Shown here one piece after another: positions 47,056-54,958 of a stretch of DNA of 64,000 nucleotides (its first letter is position 1; each line of letters opens with the position of its first letter). A program made the position numbers and the translations under genes. Origin of the DNA: Chitinophaga caeni. Its GTDB lineage: Bacteria; Bacteroidota; Bacteroidia; Chitinophagales; Chitinophagaceae. The stretch is from positions 4,783,001-4,847,000 of the forward strand of contig NZ_CP023777.1 of assembly GCF_002557795.1 (NCBI RefSeq), read 5' to 3'. The notes under the pieces are model-generated. The model did not search any database. It was not told the DNA's origin and saw only the letters and a list, made by a program, of their open reading frames with translations.

Positions 47056-47649
47056 ATGGCATTCAACAATTTCAAAAACATACTGGGTAGGGGAATTATC
47101 CTTGCGATTCCCTTGGGGGTAATTATATACGTATTTATCCGCCTAATCGGGATGCTAGCTACATTCATTCAACCCCTGGCTATGAAACTCGGCATTCAAA
47201 GAATATTAGGCGAGTTCACGTTGATTATTTTTGCCGTTTTATTGATTATAATTTTCATGTACATCCTCGGCCTGTTGATGGGTTTATCCTTCATCGCCTC
47301 CTTGAGTAAAAAGATGGAAAACCTCGTGTACCGGCTGGTACCCTCGCTCAACCAAATTAAATTACTCGCTACTGAAAAACTAGATTTCAACACGCAACTC
47401 GATTCTTGGAAACCTGTTATCCTTTATTATGAAGAAAAATATAGTCCCGCCTACGTAGTTGAAGAAGATGACCAGATGATTACGCTGTTTGTCATTAAAG
47501 GCACCACGCTATCAGATGGCGAAATCCTGATTACGAAACGGGATGATGTTAGCTTACAGGAAATCACGACCGCGCAGTTGCATCAATTCAGCCGTCAATA
47601 TGGGAAAGGGTTTCTTTCGGTAGTAAATAAAAACCCTGCCAAATCCTAA
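47056..47649 (+). CDS. DUF502-family membrane protein
   Basis: A 197-residue protein with two membrane segments (about 14-36, IILAIPLGVIIYVFIRLIGMLA, and 54-78, LIIFAVLLIIIFMYILGLLMGLS), then a soluble C-terminal part (about 100-197) with YSPAYVVEEDDQMITLFVIKGTTLSDGEILI. This arrangement fits the DUF502 family, whose biochemical function is not established. It starts 30 bases after the response regulator. Confidence 0.75.
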   Translation: MAFNNFKNILGRGIILAIPLGVIIYVFIRLIGMLATFIQPLAMKLGIQRILGEFTLIIFAVLLIIIFMYILGLLMGLSFIASLSKKMENLVYRLVPSLNQIKLLATEKLDFNTQLDSWKPVILYYEEKYSPAYVVEEDDQMITLFVIKGTTLSDGEILITKRDDVSLQEITTAQLHQFSRQYGKGFLSVVNKNPAKS

Positions 47650-47764
47650 TCCTCCCTTTTACTTCCAGCCCAAACGAACAATGCCCAGGTAAATTTCTAA
47701 GTATAAATTTAGATTCATGCCACAATTTTGATTATTATTAGGTGGAATTAATTTCCGCCAACCG

Positions 47765-48154
47765 ATGAAACGAATAATAATAAACGGCGAAAACATTCAT
47801 GACATACCTAGTTTTTACAAGGAAATCAACCAGGTTTTCATGGCTGGTGAAGATTGGCAAATTGCCGACAGCCTAGATGCGCTCAATGATTTATTGTACG
47901 GTGGCTTCGGCATATTGCATAACTCGGAACCTGTTCAACTGGTTTGGAAAGAAATAGGTCAAGCAAAAGAAACACTGGGGATAGAAACAACGAAGCGATA
48001 TTATCTTTCCAAGCTTGTTCCCGGTTCAACCTTCAACCGGCCACATTTCGAAAAGAAACTGGAAGCACTGGAAAACGGAAATGGACAAACTTATTTTGAT
48101 ATCATCATGGAAATCATCGCGGCACATCCTAACATCCAACTTATCCAAGCATAA
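47765..48154 (+). CDS. Barstar-like (barnase-inhibitor family) protein, orphan
   Basis: A 129-residue small acidic cytoplasmic protein. The N-terminal half has the barstar pattern: IIINGENIHDIPSFYKEINQVFMAGEDWQIADSLDALNDLLYGGFG, in which the LDALNDLL...GGFG segment is the family hallmark. Residues 90-129 form a C-terminal helical extension (FEKKLEALENGNGQTYFDIIMEIIAAHP). Barstars block secreted ribonucleases; no barnase-type gene lies next to it, so the partner may be encoded elsewhere, come from competitors, or not exist. It is 9 bases upstream of the antiporter gene and may be cotranscribed. Confidence 0.8.
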   Translation: MKRIIINGENIHDIPSFYKEINQVFMAGEDWQIADSLDALNDLLYGGFGILHNSEPVQLVWKEIGQAKETLGIETTKRYYLSKLVPGSTFNRPHFEKKLEALENGNGQTYFDIIMEIIAAHPNIQLIQA

Positions 48155-48163
48155 AACCGGCCC

Positions 48164-49408
48164 ATGGAGAATTATACGATCATTTTAATTATCATGGCCC
48201 TGATGATCGGGGCTTCGGGAATCGCGGGGAAAATTAAACTACCCATACCTGTCATGTTGTTAATGGTAGGCATTTTAGCCGGGTTCGTACCCACCATGCC
48301 GGAAATCATGATCAACCCGGAAATCATCATGCTGATTTTCCTGCCGCCATTATTATATGATGCGGCATTTAATATTTCATTTAAAGAGTTCAGGACGAAT
48401 ATCAATACCATCAGTACCCTGGCCATCGGTTTGGTATTCTTGACTTCCGCAGGGATAGCCATCGTGGCTTATTACGTAATTCCCGGCATGACCTGGCCCC
48501 TGGCTTTCGTATTGGGAGCTATACTTTCTGCTACGGATGCAGTAGCGGCAATCGGGATCACCAAGGGCTTGGGTCTCCCGCATAATGCTATAACTATTCT
48601 TGAAGGGGAAAGCCTGGTAAACGATGCATCGGCTTTGGTGGCCTACCGCTTCGCACTGGCAGCAGTTTCAGGGGTAGCTTTTGTATTTTGGAATGCCAGT
48701 ATTGATTTTTTAATGATACTTGGCGGAGGTTTTCTCACCGGGTTTATCATCGCGCAAATACTTTCCGTTACCCTGCGCTTTTTCAGGGCGGATGATATGG
48801 TCATCATCGGGTTAATGTTCCTAATGCCGTTTATTACCTATTTAGTTGCGGAGCATTTCAAGGTTTCCGGCGTGATAGCGGTCGTGATTCTAGGCTTGGG
48901 CATGTCAAGATTAAGCCGGGAGCGCTTCCCGGATAAAATTAAAGACCAATCCAAACATTTTTGGGATATTATCATCTACCTGCTCAACGGTTTCATATTC
49001 GTGCTGATCGGCCTGGAATTTCCCGTACTCCTAAAAAAGATGCCCCCATCCAAAGTGTGGCATTTTGTAGGTTACGGCCTGGTTATTACTTTAATCACGC
49101 TACTGATCCGCTTGGTGCGTGTCTATTTGCAACAAGTTAACCTTCAAAAAGCCTTCCAGGGCAAGCGGCGTATCAGCAAAGAAGCATTGTTCGATACCAA
49201 GACCAGCTTCATCATTACCTGGTCGGGAATGCGGGGCATCGTGTCCTTGGCAATCGCACTCGGTCTCCCTGTAAAACTAGACAACGGAAAGCCATTCCCA
49301 ATGCGCGAAGAAATTATTTTTATAACGATCGTGGTCGTGTTGATTAGTTTATTAGGCCAGGGCTTGACCTTGCCTTGGATAGTGAAGAAGTTAGGAAAGC
49401 AATCATAG
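48164..49408 (+). CDS. CPA1-family Na+/H+ antiporter, short form
   Basis: A 414-residue inner-membrane protein with about 12 hydrophobic segments and almost no cytoplasmic tail. Motifs are FLPPLLYDAAFNISFKEF, LSATDAVAAIGITKGLG (ion-site Asp), LEGESLVNDASALVAYRFAL and TWSGMRGVVSLAIALGLP. It is clearly related to the 526-residue antiporter at 14877-16457 but lacks that protein's roughly 115-residue C-terminal extension. It should exchange Na+ or K+ for protons. It follows the barstar-like gene by 9 bases. Confidence 0.92.
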   Translation: MENYTIILIIMALMIGASGIAGKIKLPIPVMLLMVGILAGFVPTMPEIMINPEIIMLIFLPPLLYDAAFNISFKEFRTNINTISTLAIGLVFLTSAGIAIVAYYVIPGMTWPLAFVLGAILSATDAVAAIGITKGLGLPHNAITILEGESLVNDASALVAYRFALAAVSGVAFVFWNASIDFLMILGGGFLTGFIIAQILSVTLRFFRADDMVIIGLMFLMPFITYLVAEHFKVSGVIAVVILGLGMSRLSRERFPDKIKDQSKHFWDIIIYLLNGFIFVLIGLEFPVLLKKMPPSKVWHFVGYGLVITLITLLIRLVRVYLQQVNLQKAFQGKRRISKEALFDTKTSFIITWSGMRGIVSLAIALGLPVKLDNGKPFPMREEIIFITIVVVLISLLGQGLTLPWIVKKLGKQS

Positions 49409-49443
49409 AGCATTTTCATAATGCCGGTCTACAATTGGAGCAA

Positions 49444-49478
49444 GTTGCATAACAAGGGACAGTCCCCTGTTATGCAAC
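49444..49478. terminator. 35-bp near-perfect inverted repeat between convergent genes
   Basis: The 17-base arms GTTGCATAACAAGGGAC and GTCCCCTGTTATGCAAC flank one central base with a single G.T mismatch. It lies between the convergent antiporter and dehydrogenase genes, 10 bases from the latter's stop. No T-run follows, so it is either a bidirectional terminator of unusual kind or a REP-like palindrome. Confidence 0.6.
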
Positions 49479-49488
49479 CGTGAAATCA

Positions 49489-50226
49489 TTACCATGGGAT
49501 TTCCCAAGTTTCAGGATTATATTCCTCGCTGAAAAATCTACCCGTTGGGCCATCTTCTGCTAATGTTGCATACTTAACAATGCGTTTACCGGCTTCTTCC
49601 ACGGAACCGGTGCCTCGGTGATTATTGAAATCTGTTGCTATAAACCCGGGATCAACAGCGTTTACCTTAAAGTTTGTATCCCTTAATTCATATGCCAGGT
49701 TCAGGGTGAACATATTCAACGCCGTCTTGGATGATAAATATGCGGCCCCTTTATGATGGTAATACTGCCAGGAAGGATCACTATTTAAAGTTAATGAAGC
49801 CATGCTGGAACTTACATTTACAATTCTTGGCCGGGGCGCAGCTTTCAATAAATCTACCAGCGCTTGCGTAATCCTGATGACACCGAACAAATTGGTTTCA
49901 AAAACCGATTTAAACCTGTCTATGGCCGTTTCTGTAGCATTTTGAGGTAAACCTCCACTAATGCCCGCATTATTTATCAGCACATCCAGATGGTCAATTT
50001 TGCTCTTTAAACTTGCTGCGGCTTTATCTACCGAAGCCTGATCACAAACGTCCAACTGAACAACTTCAACGTTGTTATAACCTTCAGATTTCAACTGTCT
50101 TAGCGCCGATTCCCCATTTGCAAGATCGCGGCTTCCCAGGAAAACGAAATAACCTTTTGCCAATAGTTGACGGGCAGTTTCAAAACCGATGCTTTTATTA
50201 GCTCCAGTTATCAATGCATTTTTCAT
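49489..50226 (-). CDS. Short-chain dehydrogenase/reductase (SDR)
   Basis: A 245-residue NAD(P)-dependent oxidoreductase. The cofactor-binding glycine motif is replaced by TGANKSIGFETA (about 7-18), still the TGxxxxIG pattern; LDVLINNAGISGG is near 83-95; the catalytic residues are Ser in NVSSSMASL and Tyr-x3-Lys in AYLSSKTALN. VDPGFIATDFN follows as in classical SDRs. The substrate cannot be told from sequence. It starts 119 bases downstream of an AraC-type regulator on the same strand, which may control it. Confidence 0.88.
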   Translation of the reverse strand: MKNALITGANKSIGFETARQLLAKGYFVFLGSRDLANGESALRQLKSEGYNNVEVVQLDVCDQASVDKAAASLKSKIDHLDVLINNAGISGGLPQNATETAIDRFKSVFETNLFGVIRITQALVDLLKAAPRPRIVNVSSSMASLTLNSDPSWQYYHHKGAAYLSSKTALNMFTLNLAYELRDTNFKVNAVDPGFIATDFNNHRGTGSVEEAGKRIVKYATLAEDGPTGRFFSEEYNPETWEIPW

Positions 50227-50345
50227 AATAGTTACTTTATACCTTTAAATATTGGCCGGTATGCATCCCAGCCAATTTACTGGTACAAAGTTCGATATTA
50301 CAGGTACTGTATTGCTAATAAAAATCAATCCAAAAATTACAATTT

Positions 50346-51224
50346 TCAAACCTTTTGCTTTCTGAAAACATGTGGCGTTTGCCCGGTAGCTCTTTTAAAA
50401 TAATTATTAAAATAGGTGGGATATTCGAAACCCAGGCTATAAGCAATATCCGCTACATTCCAGTTCGTGTGCCTGAGCAATGCCTTTGCTTCTGAGATGA
50501 TGCGACCGGATATATGGGCCGATGTAGATTTTCCTGTACTGGATTTTACCGAGCGGTTCAGGTAATTGACATGTACTGAAAGGGCTTTCGCATAATCATG
50601 GGCAGAACGCAATAATAAAGGTTCACCGGGATGTTCGACCGGAAATTGCTTCGCTAGTAATTCTAAAAACATCGCGGAGATTCGCGATGTTCCATATTGG
50701 CGTCCTGTTAGCTGTTGCGAAGGTTGAATCCTAGATGCATCTTGCAGTATTAATTCTATACAGGTTTTGACAAGGGGCATACAGGCAGGAAAACCATCCC
50801 GGTACACTTCCAGCATCTTCACGAAGAGGCTCTTCATAAAACTTGCCTGCGCTTCATTTAATGCAATGACGGGACTATCTTCCACCCTGGTCAAGGGGGA
50901 ATCGCGCAAAGCATTTTTACCTTCCCGGCTGTTAATAAAATCTTCAGAAAATAAACATGCATAACCCCTCCTACCCTTTTCCAGATCTTCGACCCGGTGT
51001 GCAACCCGCGGATTGGAAAAGAACAGGTAAGTACCTTTCATTGCAACGGTGTTGTCGCCATAGGTAATCAAGGTATTTCCGGCGGTTACAAGTACGATCT
51101 TATAATAATCCCGCCTGGCATGCGGCTGTGATGGCCTTTCATCGCCCGATACTTCATGAATTTTAAAGCCTTTATACTTTAAACCTGATGTATCCGGTCT
51201 CCTGGTAGCCCCTGTAGTCTCCAT
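50346..51224 (-). CDS. AraC-family transcriptional regulator
   Basis: A 292-residue regulator with an N-terminal cupin-like sensing part (about 20-165, YYKIVLVTAGNTLITYGDNTVAMKGTYLFFSNP) and a C-terminal double helix-turn-helix (about 190-292) ending NVADIAYSLGFEYPTYFNNYFKRATGQTPHVFRKQKV. It is of the short AraC type common beside single oxidoreductase genes. The SDR gene directly downstream on the same strand is the likely target. Its effector is unknown. Confidence 0.9.
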   Translation of the reverse strand: METTGATRRPDTSGLKYKGFKIHEVSGDERPSQPHARRDYYKIVLVTAGNTLITYGDNTVAMKGTYLFFSNPRVAHRVEDLEKGRRGYACLFSEDFINSREGKNALRDSPLTRVEDSPVIALNEAQASFMKSLFVKMLEVYRDGFPACMPLVKTCIELILQDASRIQPSQQLTGRQYGTSRISAMFLELLAKQFPVEHPGEPLLLRSAHDYAKALSVHVNYLNRSVKSSTGKSTSAHISGRIISEAKALLRHTNWNVADIAYSLGFEYPTYFNNYFKRATGQTPHVFRKQKV

Positions 51225-51542
51225 GTAGCAAAGTTAACAAAATCAAACCTATAAAAAGAATGATTATGTACCGGCATGGCTACCCTCCTATATAATCAAA
51301 CTTGGTATCATGTTGATCACATTGAACCATTACGATCTCATCTTTAATATCAGCATAAGCGATCTCAAAATTTGACTCGAAAATTACCGCTGGATCTAAT
51401 AATTTAAACATTGACCCAGCGGGAGTATAAGGCCGTCTCATGAACCTAATTCATTAAAACATAAATACTATCAAAACTTCACATGATCACGGTCGCAATA
51501 ATACTTGGCAGGACCGGCAATACATCCGGCATAATATTTTCC
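51225..51542. other. Gap with one small possible ORF
   Basis: This 318-base stretch between the AraC gene and a small secreted protein holds only the 53-codon minus-strand frame at 51280-51441 (listed separately). No promoter, terminator or repeat was recognised. Confidence 0.4.
51280..51441 (-). CDS. Possible 53-residue small protein or gene remnant
   Basis: An ATG at 51441 opens a frame reading MRRPYTPAGSMFKLLDPAVI, then FESNFEIAYADIKDEIVMVQ, ending CDQHDTKFDYIGG at a TAG. The composition is protein-like (mixed hydrophobic and acidic, no low-complexity), with no signal peptide. It matches no family I know. It could be a small gene or the tail of a decayed larger one. No clear ribosome site was judged. 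Confidence 0.35.
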   Translation of the reverse strand: MRRPYTPAGSMFKLLDPAVIFESNFEIAYADIKDEIVMVQCDQHDTKFDYIGG

Positions 51543-52028
51543 TTAATTTAAAGGACTATATGAAGTATCTCCTTTAGAATTAACTATCCGTGTAACAATT
51601 GGCGAATTATTGTAAACTATCTTATAGACTTTATCCGCTTTATTACACTTGATACAAATGACTTGCCCAAGTACATTCTTTCGATAGTTCGCCGGCAGAT
51701 AAAATATCATTTCCGGTGAATCGCTTTCAAAAGAGGTAACGCATTCGAGTAATAATGTATCTATCCCTAATCCGGTGCAATAAAACTCGAAGTACTTTTC
51801 TTTATTCGACGTAAATGTTATTTCAAAGTTGCAGCCTTTCTTTGTAATGGCTTTCGCCAATAGATTACCATCACCTTTTACAAGAACCTGGAGATTATCA
51901 ACATTATTCCATTCATATTTTGGATTTGATTTCAATTGTCCCTTAATATGTACGGGTAAGGACTTGGGCAACCATCCCGATGACAGCAATACTATTGAGA
52001 AAACAACAAAACTTGAAATTATACGCAT
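51543..52028 (-). CDS. Hypothetical secreted protein
   Basis: A 161-residue protein with an N-terminal signal (MRIISSFVVFSIVLLSSGWL). The mature part is predicted beta-rich (LLAKAITKKGCNFEITFTSNKEKYFEFYCTGLGIDTLLLECVTSF), resembling an Ig/transthyretin-like fold of the kind that decorates exported proteins, with a CIKCNK pair late in the chain. I do not recognise a family. It ends 43 bases before the glycosylase gene's stop on the same strand, and the two may be cotranscribed. Confidence 0.6.
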   Translation of the reverse strand: MRIISSFVVFSIVLLSSGWLPKSLPVHIKGQLKSNPKYEWNNVDNLQVLVKGDGNLLAKAITKKGCNFEITFTSNKEKYFEFYCTGLGIDTLLLECVTSFESDSPEMIFYLPANYRKNVLGQVICIKCNKADKVYKIVYNNSPIVTRIVNSKGDTSYSPLN

Positions 52029-52071
52029 TGTTTAATAATAATTAAATTATCATTTAACTGAAAAGTACGAA

Positions 52072-52572
52072 TCAAATCATCAACCCTTCTTTCCAAATCA
52101 TGCTGATCTTTTCGAAGTTATACGTAGCATTTGCCGGGCTACTGCTGGGCAATGAAACATAACGCAAACCGGGTTTTCTTTGAAAATGCTTGTCGAACAT
52201 CTTTTCAGCTTTTTGTCCGTTAAAGGCCAAGACTTCTATTGACTTATGATGATCAAAAAAATGATCTAAATCATTCGGTATAGCATCTTTAATGGCGCTA
52301 TCTAAACTACCCTCGCGCGTAGCCTGGTGCACGACATCCCAAAGACCAATGCGCAATAACTGTAACAGTGACAACTTTTCAGCATAATTCCCCGGTTCCT
52401 TATTATTCGTGATCCAGGCAAGAATTTTCCAAAATCTATTTCTAGGATGACCGTAATATTCATTCAACTCGATCGATTTATCTCCCGGCATCGAACCTAA
52501 TATCAGGATGTGCGTTTGTGATCCGATGATCGGGGCAAAAGAAGATTTGAGGAACGGCTCTTGTGAATCCAT
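52072..52572 (-). CDS. Family-6 uracil-DNA glycosylase superfamily protein (hypoxanthine-DNA glycosylase type)
   Basis: A 166-residue DNA-repair enzyme. The active-site strand LGSMPGDKS is at residues 25-33, YYGHPRNRFW at 39-48 (the conserved Asn and aromatic ring region), and the DNA-intercalating loop LPSSSPANATY near 139-149. These match the HDG branch of the uracil-DNA glycosylase superfamily, which removes hypoxanthine (deaminated adenine) from DNA. Length and motif order are normal. It is divergent from the sigma factor C gene, with a 192-base gap that probably holds both promoters. Confidence 0.85.
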   Translation of the reverse strand: MDSQEPFLKSSFAPIIGSQTHILILGSMPGDKSIELNEYYGHPRNRFWKILAWITNNKEPGNYAEKLSLLQLLRIGLWDVVHQATREGSLDSAIKDAIPNDLDHFFDHHKSIEVLAFNGQKAEKMFDKHFQRKPGLRYVSLPSSSPANATYNFEKISMIWKEGLMI

Positions 52573-52764
52573 AGATACATTTTTAATAAAGCGGCATTAT
52601 CATATGCATGATAAAACTAATTGATTATTCATAAATAGAAACAAAATCCAAGGTTTTACTTAACTTCGTCTATCCGTCCCAAAATTTCGCTTTTTTATGA
52701 ATATCCAAAAAAATCCGAAGATTCTTGGGACTTTTTTATTGAATCTATAGTCTAATACACTTCA

Positions 52765-53370
52765 TTGTCAACCAATAATTCATATAACGAAAAAGAGCTG
52801 CTTTTACGTTTAGAAGCCGGGGATAAGGCGGCATTCGATATACTTTACTACTATTTCGAACCGAAGTTGAGGTTATTTCTATACCCCTTTTCAAACGGCG
52901 ATACCGGTATGGTTGACATCATTATTCAAGACGTGTTCGTAAAGCTTTGGTTGAAAAGGCAAGACCTTACCGGTATTGAAAAGCTGGAGTATTACCTGCA
53001 AAGAATGGCTAAAAACCGCCTGCTCGACATCCTCAAGCTACGCGACATCAGGGATCGACATAAAAAATTATACGCTGCCTTCCAACCCGGCTTCGCCAAT
53101 AATGCCAGGGAACAATTACAACTAAAGGAATATTTTAACATCGCCCGGCAGGGAATGGAAAAAATGCCGGAGAGGCGCAGGATGATCTTCGCAATGAACG
53201 TCCTCGAAGGCTTCTCCATAGATGAGATTGCCAAGCAAATGGAAGTGTCCCGCGACGTTGTAAAAAAACAATTACAAAAAGCGAAAGCATTCCTAAAAGA
53301 ATATATGTCCAAACATGGCGATTTGCCCGGAGCTATCTGCCTAGCCATCGTAATACTATCGCATAATTAA
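52765..53370 (+). CDS. ECF-type RNA polymerase sigma factor (module C)
   Basis: A 201-residue sigma factor. No in-frame ATG precedes the family motif, so the TTG at 52765 (Met-STNNSYNEKELLLRLEAGDKAAF) is taken as start. Region 2 is at about 22-90 (FDILYYYFEPKLRLFLYPFSNGDTGMVDIIIQDVFVKLW) and region 4 at about 130-185 (MPERRRMIFAMNVLEGFSIDEIAKQMEVSRDVVKKQLQKAKAFL). Like the other two sigma factors here it ends in a hydrophobic tail (GAICLAIVILSHN). FecR follows after 60 bases. Confidence 0.92.
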   Translation: MSTNNSYNEKELLLRLEAGDKAAFDILYYYFEPKLRLFLYPFSNGDTGMVDIIIQDVFVKLWLKRQDLTGIEKLEYYLQRMAKNRLLDILKLRDIRDRHKKLYAAFQPGFANNAREQLQLKEYFNIARQGMEKMPERRRMIFAMNVLEGFSIDEIAKQMEVSRDVVKKQLQKAKAFLKEYMSKHGDLPGAICLAIVILSHN

Positions 53371-53430
53371 TTTTTTTTCGTCCAACCGTCCCCTTCCACT
53401 TACGAGGTTCGTCTTATAAATGATTACACC

Positions 53431-54624
53431 ATGATCGATAAGTCTATTATATTAAATAAATACGCCAGGAACGAGGTCAGCCCGGCAGAACATGAAGCTT
53501 TCCAGTCATGGCTAAAAACGCTTCCTGCCGGGGAGATAGAAGCCTTGATAGATCAATACGGGGAAATGGTAGCCGGTATGGAATCGCCGGGTACTGCTGC
53601 AAACCCCGGTTTGTTAGCCGGCATTTACCGCGAGATCAGTAAGCGGGAAGCTGCCGCAACGAATATCCCTATCAAGCGGCTCACATTCCGCAAGTGGACA
53701 TGGGCAGCAGCCATCGCTTTGCTACTCATCGCGGGCGGCATATATGTTTGGAAAGTAAATCAGCCGCTTCCCGTTCCATCGGAATTAGCAAATAATATAA
53801 AAGATATCGAACCGGGTACAAATGGGGCGATCCTCACCCTTTCGGATGGTTCGAAGCTAGCGTTGGATAGTATACATAGCGGGACCATCAACTTGCAAGG
53901 TGGCGCGGTAGCCAAAATTTCCGGCGATATTTTGATATATGAAAATAGTGGTCAAGCGAGCAGCTACAATACGATGAGTACCCCTGTCGGGCGGCAATTT
54001 CAACTTTCGTTGCCGGATGGCACCAAGGTTTGGCTCAACTCTGCCAGTTCCATACACTACCCAACCCGGTTTACCGGGCCGGAACGGAAGGTGGATATAA
54101 CCGGGGAGGCTTACTTCGAAGTAGCGCGGAATGCGGCGCAACCCTTTAAGGTTAATGTAAACAATAAAGCTACTATACAGGTATTAGGAACGAATTTTAA
54201 TGTGAATGCTTATGATAACGAATACACGATCAATACAACATTATTACAGGGCGCAGTCAGGGTATTAAATTCCGGGCAACAAAGCGTCGTCATCAAACCC
54301 GGTCAACAAGCTAAAATTACCAATATCGCTTCTCATCAAGCTGATCAAAAAGGTAATATCCAGGTTATAGCAGCGGCTAATGTAGATCAAGCGGTAGCAT
54401 GGAAAGACGGATTATTCGACTTCAACGGGGCTGAACTAGGTGAAGTTATGCGGCAATTGGAGCGTTGGTACGATATCAAGGTGATCTATGCCGACGGTAT
54501 CCCGAACGTGGAGCTGGCAGGCAAAATGACACGCGGGGTAAGCCTTCAAGGATTATTGATCGTATTAAAAGAACTCGGTGTGCATTGCAAACTGGAAGGC
54601 AGAACATTAACGATACTCCCATAA
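53431..54624 (+). CDS. FecR-family anti-sigma factor (module C)
   Basis: A 397-residue protein: N-terminal cytoplasmic part (ILNKYARNEVSPAEHEAFQSWL), a membrane segment near 89-108 (WTWAAAIALLLIAGGIYVW), the FecR domain (TPVGRQFQLSLPDGTKVWLNSASSIHYPTRF, ITGEAYFEVARNAAQPF) and a C-terminal DUF4974 part (MRQLERWYDIKVIYADGIPNVELAGKMTRG). It should couple the STN-type SusC downstream to sigma factor C. The stop is 334 bases before the SusC start. Confidence 0.93.
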   Translation: MIDKSIILNKYARNEVSPAEHEAFQSWLKTLPAGEIEALIDQYGEMVAGMESPGTAANPGLLAGIYREISKREAAATNIPIKRLTFRKWTWAAAIALLLIAGGIYVWKVNQPLPVPSELANNIKDIEPGTNGAILTLSDGSKLALDSIHSGTINLQGGAVAKISGDILIYENSGQASSYNTMSTPVGRQFQLSLPDGTKVWLNSASSIHYPTRFTGPERKVDITGEAYFEVARNAAQPFKVNVNNKATIQVLGTNFNVNAYDNEYTINTTLLQGAVRVLNSGQQSVVIKPGQQAKITNIASHQADQKGNIQVIAAANVDQAVAWKDGLFDFNGAELGEVMRQLERWYDIKVIYADGIPNVELAGKMTRGVSLQGLLIVLKELGVHCKLEGRTLTILP

Positions 54625-54829
54625 ACCAACCATACGATACTAGGGATTTATCAATGTATTTCCTGCCTTCCTGCAAGCATATTTCAATAAATATCATGCT
54701 AATATCGAAACCAACATCTATCTGTTTGTAATGTAAACTCCATTTCTCTTAGGGAATACGTGGATACCCCCTGTCATTTCATCCGGTTAACTACAAGTTG
54801 TAAGAATAGATCGTTCTTAACAGTTAAAA

Positions 54830-54867
54830 GATCAAAACTATAAATAAATCGATCAACTATAAATAAA
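54830..54867. repeat. Direct repeat GATCAA(AA)CTATAAATAAA, 21 bp apart
   Basis: GATCAAAACTATAAATAAA (54830-54848) and GATCAACTATAAATAAA (54851-54867) differ by two inserted A. They start 21 bases apart, two helical turns, just upstream of a hairpin and the susC start. Either a regulator site or a simple tandem duplication. Confidence 0.45.
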
Positions 54868-54869
54868 AA

Positions 54870-54893
54870 CCGCCACGGCGGCCACCGTGACGG
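54870..54893 (+). other. GC-rich leader hairpin before susC (module C)
   Basis: CCGCCACGG and CCGTGACGG pair except for one C/A mismatch, around a CGGCCA loop. It lies 65 bases before the chosen start codon, in otherwise AT-rich DNA, and has no T-run. A role in mRNA stability or translation is possible. Confidence 0.45.
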
Positions 54894-54958
54894 CTATAAA
54901 TCCAGTTGATTCAAAACGGTACCTAAACCAATTTTTAACAACCAAATCATTGCAATTT

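Larger units (their letters stand above)
54625..54958. other. Leader region upstream of module C susC
   Basis: This gap holds a direct repeat (54830-54867) and a GC-rich hairpin (54870-54893), listed separately. The part from 54625 to about 54820 shows nothing assignable. The susC promoter used by sigma factor C is expected here. Confidence 0.5.

Noticed and set aside
47765..49408. Toxin-antitoxin or defence island built on the barstar-like gene
   Set aside because: No nuclease, toxin or other defence gene is adjacent; the next gene is an ordinary Na+/H+ antiporter.
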